From Ectocarpus siliculosus (lineage: Eukaryota > Sar > Phaeophyceae > Ectocarpales > Ectocarpaceae): a DNA stretch of 45,678 nt. Positions 1 through 11,093 of the stretch are shown piece after piece. Positions within the stretch are counted from its first letter, which is position 1. Every line of letters begins with the position of its first letter. The DNA lies in NCBI GenBank assembly GCA_000310025.1, contig FN649734.1:4378592-4424269 (forward strand). Reading direction: 5' to 3'. The notes under the pieces are model-generated. The model was not told where the DNA came from. It worked only from the letters and a program-made list of their open reading frames with translations, and did not search any database. Both the position numbers and the translations under genes were made by a program.

Positions 1-316
1 CACCACGTTGTGTTAAAATGGTCAAGCTTCCTCGAGGCAGTTACACAGTGCTTACAACTGTCTCTGGAAGTGAAAGCACCAGAAAATAAATTAAGTCATA
101 CGTAGCTGTCATCCGTGCGCAAGGAAGTAAGCACAAGATGCCGAACACCCTTAGCAGGATGCAGCTCACCCTTCATGCGACTCGCCAAATACCTCACGGC
201 GCTTCGCGCTTGGTGATGTGAGAGCCTGGTCCGGTGAGAACCCGGCGTGCTCCGTCCCGGCTTTGTAGGGATGCGAGGTCAATGGTCAAACGACTACGGC
301 ATGCACGACTATGAGT
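1..316. repeat. Dispersed repeat, copy 1 (cut by window edge)
   Basis: This stretch aligns over nearly its whole length with 24360-24668. Shared blocks include CACCACGTTGTGT, AACTGTCTCTGGAA, CATCCGTGCGCAAGGAAGTAA, GCGACTCGCC and GATGCGAGGTCAATGGTC, with scattered substitutions and small indels between them. Both copies end in GAGTAC followed by a C-rich run. The left end lies outside the window, so element length and termini are unknown. I see no coding potential for a transposase or reverse transcriptase in it. The ATG at 311 falls in the repeat end, so it is a poor start candidate for the next gene. Confidence 0.8.
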
Positions 317-397
317 ACCCCCCCCCCCCCCCCCCCCGCGTCTCTCCTCCTGTACGACCGAATCGATCTCGCGAAAACAACAACGACGGCCTTCAAC

Positions 398-1385
398 ATG
401 CAACAACAGCCCCTCGTGAAGCAGCTCGAGACCGAAGAGACCAACCTCCTCAAGCACCTCGGCGCGAAGAACGGCCCTCCGTCCTCCCGGGGCAGCGCCC
501 CTCCGGTCTCCCCGTCGTACCAGTCCATGGAAGGCGGCAACAGCTTCGGGGGCCCCCGCAGCCGCTCCAACAGCCCCACCATGTTCTCCTCTTCCCCGCC
601 TGCCGCCCCCGGGCTGGACGAGCGCGCTTCGCTCTTGACGGGCTCTGCACGGGGCTCCAACAGGCAAGAGCCCGTCTCGGAAGGGTGTTCCATGAAGGCG
701 TGCTTTGTTGACCTTTTCGCTACAGTGGGGGCCTCGCTTTAGCGACCCTTATTATTTTTGTGTCACGGCGAAATGTGGCCGCCATCCCGGGCAGGTCGCT
801 GAACGGACCTACCACTTACGTAGCAGTTGTACAACCGGGATGCGGCGGTCGGTGCGACGTGGTTTTGTGATCGCTAAATAGGGCATGTCGCTTAACCGGG
901 GCCCTTACTGTAGTATTTTTGTCACACCGCCGTGCATCCATCGTGAAGAGCGTTTGAGACGCGGTCGATGGTTGCGTGCAGCGAGAACGGTCTGCGTGCA
1001 GCTGTTCGTGTGTCGCGCCTTGAGCCACGTTTCCCCCGTCGCCCTTGTCGCCGTCGCCCCTCACGCACACCGACTTGAAAATGAAATATTAAGCAGGCGC
1101 CTAGCCGGCACGAAAAACGTGAAGAGAGGGAGCGCTACGGTGGGGCAGGCGATGATTGCGGCCGCGGCGGCGGCGGCGGCCGGGAGAGTCAGCAGAGAGA
1201 ACAGCGCCCACAGCGAGAGGTCCACCTCTTCGCTGTTCAGGCGTGCCACCGCGGGATCGTCGTCCGTGAACAGCGCCGGCGATGCGTCTTCCGAGACGGC
1301 GGCGGCGGCGGCGGAGGCGGCCGCGGCGGCAGCGCTGCTTGGCGCCGATAGTTCGGGAACGGGCGCTAACGGCGCCGAAACGTGA
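398..1385 (+). CDS. Hypothetical Ser/Ala-rich low-complexity protein, two exons
   Basis: No family recognised. The proposed exons are 398-663 and 1097-1385, about 184 residues. The start is the ATG at 398 (MQQQPLVKQLETEETNLL). An upstream in-frame ATG at 311 lies in repeat sequence and a proline run. Exon 1 is rich in Ser, Pro and Gly. Exon 2 has two poly-Ala tracts encoded by GCG/GCC runs near 1160-1180 and 1300-1335, and stops at TGA 1383-1385. The donor I prefer is GC (CAG|GCAAGA at 664) joined to acceptor AAGCAG at 1096; both sides are phase 2. A GT donor at 685 has the same phase, so the border is not settled. The compositional bias suggests a disordered protein. The gene could also be the 3' end of a larger one starting outside the window. 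Confidence 0.45.
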
Positions 1386-1673
1386 TGGTCTCGCGCACAG
1401 CTGTACTGTAGTGTTTTTTCCCCCATGGGCAGGAAGACACGACTAGAGTGGAGATTGCGCACGCCCAGAAAGGGGCTGGTGGGGGGAGGCTCTTGCAGCG
1501 CCGTCCTGCTTTATAGCTCATGTTTGCAAACTATGTACTGGGCTGTATTGTTTTTTTGCGGGCCATCGGCATTCATTCGGGAGTAAGGAGGCCGCGCCAG
1601 GAAGAGCGGCAAGTGGTGACAAGCTGCGGCTTGTTTCGATGGAGGCCGCCGCCCATGACTATCTAGCGAAGGA

Positions 1674-2075
1674 ATTGTCTTCTGTGGGGCGTCCGTAAGT
1701 TCCGCATAGGATTTCGGAAATTGTCGCAGAACTCTCCGAATAATCGGTTAGGGTTTGGAAGTTCCACCGAACTCAAGAGAAAAAAATCGCCTGTGTGAGA
1801 ACGTCGTACAGAACTCACAGAACGCTCTAGTATCTTCACACAAACGTTTACCACACCCGTTCCCGCGCCACGGGTTTTGTTTACTTGTCCCGGTATTTTC
1901 GCTGTCTTCGGGGTACTGCACCGTTTGTTCCCTGTGTGTCGTTTTGTTTTCGTTGTGCCCGCGCCCCGGGTATACAGAACTCACAGAACTTCCGAGTAGA
2001 GAAGGTTTGCAGAAGTCCAGACTTAATAGGGTTTCGGAATCGTCACAGAACTCACGGAATTTCCGTTGCCCCGGT
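1674..2075. repeat. Degenerate interspersed short repeats
   Basis: The word CAGAACTCACAGAAC occurs at about 1809 and 1976, and as CAGAACTCACGGAA at about 2056. Related words (CGCAGAACTCTCCGAA, CCACCGAACTCAAG) lie between 1720 and 1785. They are often preceded by GGGTTTCGGAA or GGGTTTGGAAG. Spacing is irregular, so this is not a simple satellite. It looks like a decayed repeat array or several fragments of one element. Confidence 0.5.
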
Positions 2076-3945
2076 AGAACGAGAATACCTGCGGCGCCTC
2101 TCTACGTACCCTACCAGACACCCCTTTCTGGATATGTCGCTTTGGTAATGGCCTCCGTCGGCACTACAGTTGGGTTAAGGGGTGTCGGTGGAATCAGCCG
2201 AGAGCTTGCGTTGGGAGGGGAGGGGAGGGGGGGCGGGGGGCGTTCCACCTGTTGGATGTTGGTGTTTGTTGTGTAACGGCGAAGTGGTTTTGTTTTTTGT
2301 TTTTGCAGCGTTTTCGACCCGGCGGGTTTGTTTCAATTGGTACCACTTCGTAGGTTTTTCGACCTCGAGATTCGACTTGTCCCAAAGGGTGGATGCTGAT
2401 GGCTATCGCAGCGGCGACGGCGGTAGCTTGCGCGATGTTACGTCATACGTATGGGGCCACGGAAAGGAGAGGGTATCAGGGGCACGGGGAATGGTCACGC
2501 CGTAGGGGGGGCGGGGGGGGGGTTCACTCGCAGCTTCATTACGTTTCGTGCGACAAGATTTCGTGTAGACAAGCGCATGGCATGCTGACAGGGAGGCAGC
2601 TGCAGCAGCAGCCATCGGAACAATGAATAGCCCTCATGGCCGTATTTGTGGATTTGTTTTCACCCCATCTATTCTGGCGCCAGTAGGTACCATTCGGTAT
2701 TGTAAGTTTAGGACGTCTTAATTTAACCCTCAAATTTATCGCTGTTCACCACAGAATTGAAAAACCCACGCAATAATCGCTCTTGACGGTAAGGTTGCGT
2801 AGGGTTAAACCCACGAGGGAATTAACCCACCTGCTGCTGTTTGGTAGGTTGACGAGGTTACGCACTATGTGGGCACCGGTGGCGACGTTGGTGTGTAACT
2901 TCGTTGTTTTGACAGAATTGGGAGCTTCTTGGTACCAAATCACTGGTTCCGTCCCACGACGTTGTGGTACGGTAACTTGGGAAGGTGAGCGTGACCGATC
3001 ACGGTAAACTGCGCGCGGATGGGACCAAATAGACAACAAAACCCGCTCAATGCAATGCCCCGTCTGTTTCACGCCTCTCTGTCGGAGACCAGAGGTCAGT
3101 TTCGCATCGCAGCATGCCCTCGCCCGAAAGCATGACCCAGGGCACGATTCCCCCCGGGTTGCTCGTTCAAATATATCTGGTTCGGCAGGTAGGCGGAGAC
3201 AAGGGAAAATACACACACAATCCTTGCTGTCGGGTTCTGTGGTTCTCGTAGATTTCGTTTCGACAAGGAAATAGGCATAGAGAGAGACAAAAAAGGGGAA
3301 TCACGCCAAACTTCGGTCTATGTTCATTAGCATCAAAAGTTGTTCTTCTGACCTCATCTGTACAACTGACTCTCCACGGCAAAGAAACGATTCTCTGTGG
3401 TGGCGAAATACCGCGGGCTAGGAACTAACGATACAACAACTGCAAAACAAAACCGGGAGACAAAATACAAGAAATCTACGGGCATTGCGGAGGTGACCTT
3501 CTGAACACAAACACACGCAACACACGAAAGACCAACACCTAGCCCTCATTGTTGCTTCATTCACTAACTGACGCCTCCTCTTTCAAAAAGTATCGCCACC
3601 ACAACACTGCGGGCACATTTTCTCTCGCTCTCTAGTAACGGGTCACCAATTCAGAACTCGTGGATTGATCATCAAAGTCGTGGGTTCAAACTTCACGTTA
3701 AAAAAGGCGCATTTCGTGGTAGTCTACAAGTCTATCTACACAAACAGAGCTGGAATATCTCGCAAGGTGCAGGCAAAGGTTACCAAAGCGTTTCCATTAT
3801 TTCTCATCTAAATACACACATACAGCAGATAACACTACGCACGTCGACCCCTACGCAGCAGCAGTTGCGCGATACCCCCTCCGAGGAGATTGCATCGATC
3901 GCAGCCAGCCCCGACCGCACTTTGACGCTCTCCCCGTTCAGAGAA

Positions 3946-4115
3946 GAAGGGCAAGGACCTGATCCAACAGTTTGGTCAAGACCGCTCAAACCATGGGCTT
4001 GATCCAGTTGGGTCAACACCGCTCGAAGGAAGGGCAAGGACCTGATCCAGTTGGGTCAAGACCGCTCAAAGAGGAAGGGTAAGGACCTGATCCAGCTGGG
4101 TCAAGACCAGGGAGC
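3946..4115. repeat. Minisatellite, about three and a half units
   Basis: Imperfect tandem copies of a unit of roughly 45-50 bases containing GAAGGGCAAGGACCTGATCC, then AGTTGGGTCAAGACCGCTCAAA. Complete units start near 3946, 4029 and 4072. A partial unit (CTTGATCCAGTTGGGTCAAC) lies between the first two. Copies differ by a few substitutions. It lies in gene-free DNA; the short open frames across it are best explained by the repeat itself. Confidence 0.75.
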
Positions 4116-4285
4116 AGGTCACGCAGGTTACCGCGACTCCGACGATGTCCATAGCCACCTGGAAAAAAAAAAAAAAAACGCACGTGTTGTACGCGAGAGA
4201 GGGGTGCAGCAGGTGGACATCCGACAGCAAAAATTGATTTCATTGACAAAGGGGCGCCGTGGGGGGTATCTGACGACAACCATAG

Positions 4286-5389
4286 TAGAGTTATTTAAAA
4301 CTCGATTCATGGACCGGCAGGACTTTTTTGGGCCTTTCGCTGCTTTGTACATTTTTGCTGAAAACCTCCCGTGATATAAAACTCGAGAATAGATCTTCAC
4401 AGGATAAAAACACAGGACTGTTAGCCTGCGCCAATACATCCTCGGACAGCGGTGTTGGGCAGGTGGTCTGCCGTTGTGGTGCAGCCAAATATTTGATAAA
4501 CCGGAAACAAGCAGCATGCGAAATTAGAGTGCCTTTTTTCAAGGTGATACGAATATATGCACACCCTGACGTAGTAAACGAATAGCGGACAAGGCGCGTT
4601 CGTCTCTGCCAAGAACGCCCCCAACCCACGCTAGCTGGTACTCTGTATGTTGGCACGCGGGCACGTTGATGATGACAAACCGTTGGTCCTTCTCTTTTTT
4701 TGTGCCAAAGAGAAGAAAAGACAGGCAGACAGTTAAAAAAGACAGGCAGAGAGGCATATACGCACACCCTGTGCATCAACGGCAACAACCTCCAGCCTCC
4801 CCGCCATGCCGACTAGGAAGGGCCGCCCTCCCCCCAAAAGAACAACGGGGCAGCCTATAAGCTATGCGGCGAGCCTTGTGGATTGTGTCTGTTCGTTAGT
4901 TCGTCTGTGCTTGCGTGCGATGGCGGTACCAGAGAAAAAGAGAGAAAGAAAAAGGAGCACGACGAGAGAGGAGGGCAGAAGGGAAAAGAGAGGGTGTAGC
5001 AGCATGCAGCAACCTCACGTACGCGTTGATACGCACGTAGCACAACAAAAAAATCGTTCGGGCAGTGCCCGAAAGCTTGGTTGGGGGCTGGCGGTGGTGG
5101 CAGCGCTGTTATGGCTGTGTGCTGTGTCTTTGCTGTTGTGACGGCGGTGATGTTTGCTGCAAAAGCGAGGAGAGCGAGGGGAGAGGAGAGGGAGAGAGGG
5201 AGATGGAGAGAGCAGTCTGTTCGTCTCGGAACACAAATGTATACTTGGAGCTCTGGAGCCCCAAGCATATTTTTTCCCACGATTCATGCATTTTTGCCCA
5301 AAAGTCCACTCTGGTATAAAACTCGATTCATCCACTTTTCGGGCTCTTCCACTGGTTTCATGCATTTTTTTGAGTTTTAAATAACTCTA
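4286..5389. mobile_element. Candidate TA-flanked inverted-repeat element
   Basis: The 16-mer GAGTTATTTAAAACTC at 4288-4303 has its exact reverse complement at 5372-5387. Each copy is flanked on the outside by TA (4286-4287 and 5388-5389), as expected for a Tc1/mariner-type target duplication. Related words (TATAAAACTCGATTCAT, TATAAAACTCGAGAA) recur inside at about 4375 and 5316. No transposase frame is visible. The 16-mer is itself nearly palindromic, which weakens the case; it may instead be a cluster of short related repeats. Confidence 0.35.
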
Positions 5390-5618
5390 GTGGTGAGGAA
5401 AGAGACCAAGGAGTGTAGGGGGGCGACATGGGTCACATCAGAAGGCGGGGGGTACGGCTGTCCCCGCTACGAGGCTCCTTAGCCCGGCGTCATCAGGACC
5501 AAAGATACGTGCTACCGTGCAGGGAGTGTACCGTTGTGGGCTTACACGCAGAGCAATTGTGGTAGGGCAGCCTTCGGTGTGGCGGCATGCGATTTCGATT
5601 CTGGTAGGTATACTTTCC

Positions 5619-8600
5619 TTAAACAAGCGTGTAGACACGGTGCTGCGAGCTGCAACGCATCATGCACTTGTGACACATTCTCCAGAGGGCGCTAAAGACC
5701 ATCCTTCCACCATGCACCGTGACAACGAGCAGACCTGTGGACGCTAAGAGAGCGATGGCACCTAGTACGTGTTCTGCGTCGATACGTTCGCGGGCTGACT
5801 GGCTGACGAAAGCAGGAACAGTCGACACCGACAGGGCCTCCGCCGCCACGCCCTTTACTGAAACATCTTTACCGCTAAGCGCTACGCGCTGGTAAGGCCC
5901 TCTCAAAGGGCGCTCATCGTTTTACTTCATCTCATTTCGTCAACCATCTCTCGCAGTTTTTGCCTACCCCACGGTCTCTTGGCCTCTCGAACTGAAGAGC
6001 TCCGATCGGGGGTCACCAACGGTGTTGAAACTTTCCAACCACTACTGCGTCCGTGTTCAAGCAGTACCAAATCAATCTCCTTATTGCTGTGCAGGTGACT
6101 GGTCGGAACGAGGTGCTGGGACAGAGACAGCTCAAGTTATGGTTTTTTCAATGCAATCATCATCAATGTACGTCGTACGAAGGCGGGGCATCTGTGGAGA
6201 GAGCTGGAGCATGACGCGCAAAAAAACACCATGAGCCGCCTCCCGTGACCTCAACATCCTTGTCAGTATCCCGTCAACAGGCAGTGCTCTCAACTTGAAC
6301 GGGACCGTAAAAATTAAGGCAACGGGCCAGACAAACGGTGAAAACTCATCCCTGGCACAACAAGAAACCAATGATAGCCCCACAGGTGGAAAGAGCCGGC
6401 GGATTTGTTTGGAGGTTGTGGATAGGGGTTGACGGAGGTCGCAATCAGGATTGTACAACGCTGACTTTCAGAATGGTGCTGAACCAAGGTTCGCAAAACA
6501 GAGGCAGTGGCGAACAACTATCGCTGTTGCTCAACGGCGGCACATTATTGTTACTGAACAACGTATGTCATCGACAATGACCTCGAACTTCAGTATTCAC
6601 ACACTGTCAGGATCGACAACACACAAACGACGGTGATAAAATTTGCTGACCTTACAATGGAGGCGCTGTCGAAGGGTTAGACTATGGTAATATTTAGCAT
6701 TGGCGAAGTAAATTCTCGCCACCCCCAACACACCTGAATGGTTGTGCCGGCGTTGGCAGGGTCTACGCCCGCGCGAGCGAATCCGAAAGGAAGTGCCGAA
6801 CCCAGCAGGACCGATGCCATCACGATCAGGAAGAGGCTCGAAGAGATGGCGCTTGCATCCCTGCCGTTGCGCGTCGTGAGCAATGCATGCGGGACGTTGC
6901 AAGAACAAAAGCGGGTTCAAACAAGGAAGGAAAGAAAAAGCACCAATGGGGTGTACGCGCATTGTATACGAGTGTGTGTGTGAAACAAAGGAACATATAG
7001 CGCGATGGGGTGTGTGCGCGCAAGGTGTGCGCGTGCTAAGAACGTCTAGGTGTGTTTGCGTGCACAGCAGTGTGTTTCTTCAAGTGTTCTCGTCCGCGAA
7101 GGGAAGGGAACGTTTGTGTGTGTGTGTGCACGTGGGGGAGGAACAGGGTGCCGATGCGGTCCGAAGTATGAATCCAAGGTGAAGCATTTACACAAGTGTT
7201 AGGTCCGGTCGGATGCCAAACAAGGTAAACAGTGCTTAACCAAACAGGGTAAATCCAAGCCAACGACAATAAAACCCACTTTGATGGCAACATACGAAAG
7301 GGAACTGTAGCGGGATTCCTGACGTCCTGCTGGGATGCGGACCGTCGCAGGGGGGAGGGGGATTGAATGCGATTAGAGAGGTAGCAATTGCTACCTGATA
7401 GGTATCAACGTTGCTTAATAATTCTATTGTGGAATAAAACAGTCTGTGCTGCACCAGGGACGTGTTTGTATAGGAATTAGTACATTTATACTGAAACCTA
7501 TATATATATCTGCATTTATATGGGTTTTAGAATGCCACATTAAATCCTATAAACAAAGAATAAATCGTTTTTACAAAAACCACACGACCAATATCTTCCT
7601 TATTTTTTCACTGCTTCAATACTCAAGTCTATCATGTATACTTGTACAGTCACGGCAGTGGCACTCCGCACCTTGGTACTTTAGGTTTTTCTACTCCACA
7701 CTAAATCCTATACAATACACGTCCAACCAACACTTGTGTAGAGCACGAAAAAATATGGGCGACAGAATGGGGGGGGGCTAGCATGACGTCCGGAATCCCG
7801 CTACACGTGCCCTCAACTTCATAAGCACGGAAATACAGGATCACGGCCATGCCGTGGGCGGCCAGATTTCTTATTGGATCGATGTTATTGTGTACTGAGT
7901 ATTCATAAACATAATATTTTCACAACATCCCATCAGCGTCGTCGTGCCCGAGTGGTTAAGGGGATGGATTAGAAACCCATTGTGATTTCACGCGCAGGTT
8001 CGAGTCCTGCCGACGACGTTCTTTTTTTTCCTTTCTCCTTTCAGTATTTTTTTCTCTTCTAAATTTTTTTTCGACCGTCATTTTTATTTTTTCAAGTGAA
8101 CCACATCATTTTGACTTTGAGATTTCTGGGCTCCTTGTCCATATATTTCGAACATTTACAAGTACGGCTTTCAAACAAGCCCATGAATCATGTTCGCACA
8201 GCACCGAGCCACCAAATCACCACGGTTCACAGTATTAATAGCAGTTGTTTTGAGCCTTCTTTCAAGATCAGTTTTCATTGGTCTATAGCATCTAACTCCA
8301 AGAGCGGTTTTAATACGACAATCGCGTAGTCACCTCAGAGTAGTGCCTTCCGTAACCCAGACGCGAACGAAGCCCCCGGCGGCAAGGGCCGTCCCCAGCA
8401 GAATCCCGACAATTGCCTGATCCCCGATGACACTCAAGGCACACGCCGCATGAGGGGTGAAGCGTCCCGTCGCCAGGCCTCGAATAACCTTGAGCATCAG
8501 AGCCGTATGCCGCCACCATGCCCAAGCAAAGAGTCCGCGGAAAAGATAATTAAAAAAAAAACAGAGCGGCTTGAGGAAAGAAAATTGTTGTTCACACGAT

Positions 8601-10449
8601 TTCCCTTTTGGGGATCGCGCACGCGTTGCACATCTAAACCTAGACAGCACACATATTTACGGCAAGGCACAAGAGCAGGCCCGCACATCATGAAAAAGAA
8701 GGAAACCCAAAGGACGGCCACAGGGGGCTCACGGAAAGGTGCTGCCGGGGGCAAAGCATGGAGCACAGCACGAAGGAGCGCGGCACAAGGCACAGTTGTA
8801 ACCACAACCAATACGCACCGGAGAGCGCCGAGGAGAGAGAGGGCAACAACGACGCTCGTGGCTCATGCAACGCGTGTCTACAATACCAACGATGTCCAGA
8901 GGGGAAAACGCCTGGGGCACCCCCCCAAGGCCCGGAAATTCAACGGCTGTCAAACGTTGGCTCTTACTGCGTAAATTAGCGACGCACGGCTCTCCCTGAA
9001 GTCCTGTGTATACTGACGCCTCTTTCAACACCCGTGTTCGTTTATCTTGCTACACTCGAACCTTGATAGCACTTTGGTTTCCCGCGTTCCCGCCCGCTCC
9101 GACCAGCATCGTGAGGAATAGGGTCACCACCACGTGCTCGCGCAGAAGGTCCTGAAAACGATTAAATACACTTGCAGTGAGAAAGCAAGACATGTGTCTG
9201 TCCGAAGATGATGCCGTCACAACACCGGCAACAAGAGGGGACGGAGAAAAAAAAAAGCGTACACAATGTGAATATGTCACACGTGCGAGGCTCCTCGGGA
9301 GTCAGTCGCCATGAGAGGAATGCATGCCGGAATACGAAACATGGTTGTAGGCTGCCCGAAGCACACGGGGGAAAAGTGGTGCTTACAGAATGCTCGCACA
9401 TTACAGGTTTGGGAACCTCTCTCCTTCCACGTGTAGATTCAGACTAAGGACGATCAGGCGTATTTTACGTCGGCTGTGAGGCGCAGGAACTCCTTGCGCA
9501 CAACAGAAAAACGTGGTACACACGCAAAAGTAGTGCATTGATGTAAACAAGACGGTTACGCCGACGGAGTGGTTCGGATCTGCCGCCGACCGTTGATCGC
9601 GCTGGGCTCCGGTTTTGGGTGATCTCATGTACATGCCACACGTAATACGCCCGCCGTACCTGGTAGTGGTCGAGCACGAAAGAGCTCGAGGACTGGAGGA
9701 CCAACAGCCCCAGGAGCCACCTCCCCCTCGCGTACGACTCAGCGATTGGGCCGTCGAAATCCTCCTCCGCAAAGTCGCCCCCTCCCTCCCCGCTCGTCTC
9801 CAGCTTGAAACCAGTTTGACCGTCTTGCTCTGGCATCAACGCTGTTGACTTATTTGCCAGAACTTCTTTCCGCGGCTGTCCAGGAGGTGCCGGCAGACCC
9901 GGAGTTACATCTATGCCCTCTCCCACTGCTGTCGTTGATCTGCTGTTCGGGTCTTCCATGGCTACTGCTGCCTGGTCTGGTGGTGGCGATGCAAGCTCGT
10001 CTGTCGATATCGCTGACGCCGTGCTTTCGCACGCGCTGTGGCGTTCTGCCGGTCTCGCTGCGGGGGATTCTTCTCCTGCTGGTCTTTTGGTGCCCCTTCG
10101 GCCTCTCGGGAAAGAACTGTCCGCACCACTACCGCCCGTCGATGTCGCCATCGAAAGCGCCGTACCTCGGCGACCGCGGCTGCCACCGGTGCTGCTGTGG
10201 TACCGCAAGTACCAAATAGACGCATGTTGCTGGGGCTGTTCGCTAGAGTGTCGTCGTCGGTGTGTCCGAGGAGGAGACGGCAACGATGGGGGCCGATTCC
10301 GCCCTGAGCCTCCGCTTGCTGAACCACCGCCGTTGATTCTCACAGCGGTATGCGTGCGAGGGCTCCAACTTCGCTGACGTCCTTTTCTCCAGACCTCTTC
10401 TTTCACCCGCCCACCGGATGCTCTCCATGTAGCGACAACAACACCACGA

Positions 10450-10491
<42 letters not shown>

Positions 10492-11093
10492 CACCTGCTA
10501 TAAATGTACCCATCCCAGCCAAAGACGCCTCCTTTACCGCCTCCAAGCACAGGCTCATCGTCCTCACGACGAACAGCGCGCGGCGAACCCTTCGCTGCAG
10601 TTGAAGAAGACGGCGGCGGCGGTCGATCCGGGAACTTTGATCCGGCCGACAATGATCCATCGGGTCCGGCTATTCGGCCGCCAGCCGCCGAAGGGCAGCA
10701 GCTAAGGAGCCCTCCTTCTCGCTGCGACGGCGGTCCGTCGCCGTTCGCCGTTTGGCGCCACTGCTGCTGCAACACCGCCGCTGGATACCCGCCGTCACGG
10801 CTACGATCCGAACAGGACACCGCGCCTATTCTGTCATTGAACCGCACCACCTGCTGCAACGTACTGCTTCGCACTTTGGGTTGTCGACGACACCGCCGAG
10901 TGCCTATTCCCGGCGCGAGCTGAAAGGATAAGGCATTCGTAGCAGATCCAGTGATGCAGTAGGCCAGCGGCAACAGACCCGTGCATGAGGCCAAGGCAGG
11001 AACGCAGCCAGCTTTCATCTCGAAATGACGAAGCGGGCGTGTGCCTGCGTTGGGCACGGGACTGTTACCTGGAGCGGGGTGAGGTACCCACAT
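5619..11093 (-). CDS. MgtE/SLC41-type magnesium transporter, five exons
   Basis: Predicted Mg2+ transporter or channel of the MgtE (SLC41-like) family. Exons in transcript order: 11093-9660, 9151-9062, 8488-8334, 6851-6734, 5798-5619. The first four junctions agree in phase (0, 0, 2, 0). About 658 residues from ATG 11093, or 633 from ATG 11018. The first ~420 residues are low-complexity (Gln12 run, Ser/Arg/Pro). Membrane part: [19 protein letters not shown] at the end of exon 1, then the family signature [11 protein letters not shown] in exon 2, VIRGLATG in exon 3 and [17 protein letters not shown] plus [12 protein letters not shown] in exon 4. The last exon ([15 protein letters not shown]) fits the final helix only loosely and its acceptor is tentative. 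No CBS domain is seen. Intron 3 hosts a MITE and an antisense tRNA. Family assignment is firm; exact start and last exon are not. Confidence 0.88.
7308..7803. mobile_element. MITE-like element in transporter intron 3
   Basis: Terminal inverted repeats of 24 bases at 7310-7333 and 7778-7801 match at 21 positions; both begin GCGGGATTCC when read inward. Each is flanked outside by TA (7308-7309, 7802-7803), a likely target-site duplication. The interior (7430-7720) is clearly more AT-rich than surrounding DNA. It contains an imperfect 28-base direct repeat (7524-7551 and 7685-7712, both ending TAAATCCTATA). No transposase is encoded. Size (~0.5 kb) and structure fit a non-autonomous DNA transposon with TA target preference. 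Confidence 0.75.
7938..8018 (+). tRNA. tRNA-Ser (anticodon AGA)
   Basis: The acceptor stem pairs 7938-7944 (GTCGTCG) with 8011-8017 (CGACGAC), with discriminator G at 8018. The anticodon AGA is at 7971-7973, with loop TTAGAAA and stem ATGGA/CCCAT carrying one A-C mismatch. The variable arm 7981-7993 (GTGA-TTT-CAC core) is long, as in class II serine tRNAs. The T arm is GCAGG-TTCGAGT-CCTGC at 7994-8010. A-box-like TGCCCGAGTGG and B-box GGTTCGAGTCC (7997-8007) are present. No tRNA intron is seen and the CCA is not encoded. It lies inside intron 3 of the magnesium transporter on the opposite strand. Confidence 0.95.
8022..8029 (+). terminator. RNA polymerase III T-run terminator
   Basis: A run of eight T residues starts four bases after the tRNA-Ser discriminator base. 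This is the usual RNA polymerase III termination signal. More T-rich sequence follows to about 8095. Confidence 0.85.
10452..10487. repeat. (CTG)12 trinucleotide run encoding poly-Gln
   Basis: Twelve perfect CTG units on the plus strand. Read on the minus strand they are CAG codons giving Gln12 in the N-terminal low-complexity part of the magnesium transporter. The perfect run implies likely length variation among strains. Confidence 0.95.

Larger units (their letters stand above)
1386..5618. other. Gene-poor intergenic region, no gene recognised
   Basis: About 4.2 kb between the small plus-strand gene and the 3' end of the magnesium transporter. Open frames here are short, lack recognisable motifs and do not join across plausible splice sites. 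It holds repeated CAGAACTCAC words (1674-2075), a minisatellite (3946-4115) and a candidate TA-flanked inverted-repeat element (4286-5389). Purine-rich tracts occur near 4930-5215. I see no RNA gene beyond a weak T-arm-like match near 3680-3696. Confidence 0.6.

Noticed and set aside
2746-3216. 156-codon minus frame
   Set aside because: No motif, no splice continuity with neighbours, and several overlapping frames of similar length on the other strand.
3661-3696. tRNA-like stretch with GTGGGTTCAAACTTCAC
   Set aside because: Only a T-arm-like B box is seen. No acceptor stem, D arm or proper anticodon stem can be formed, so at most it is a relic.
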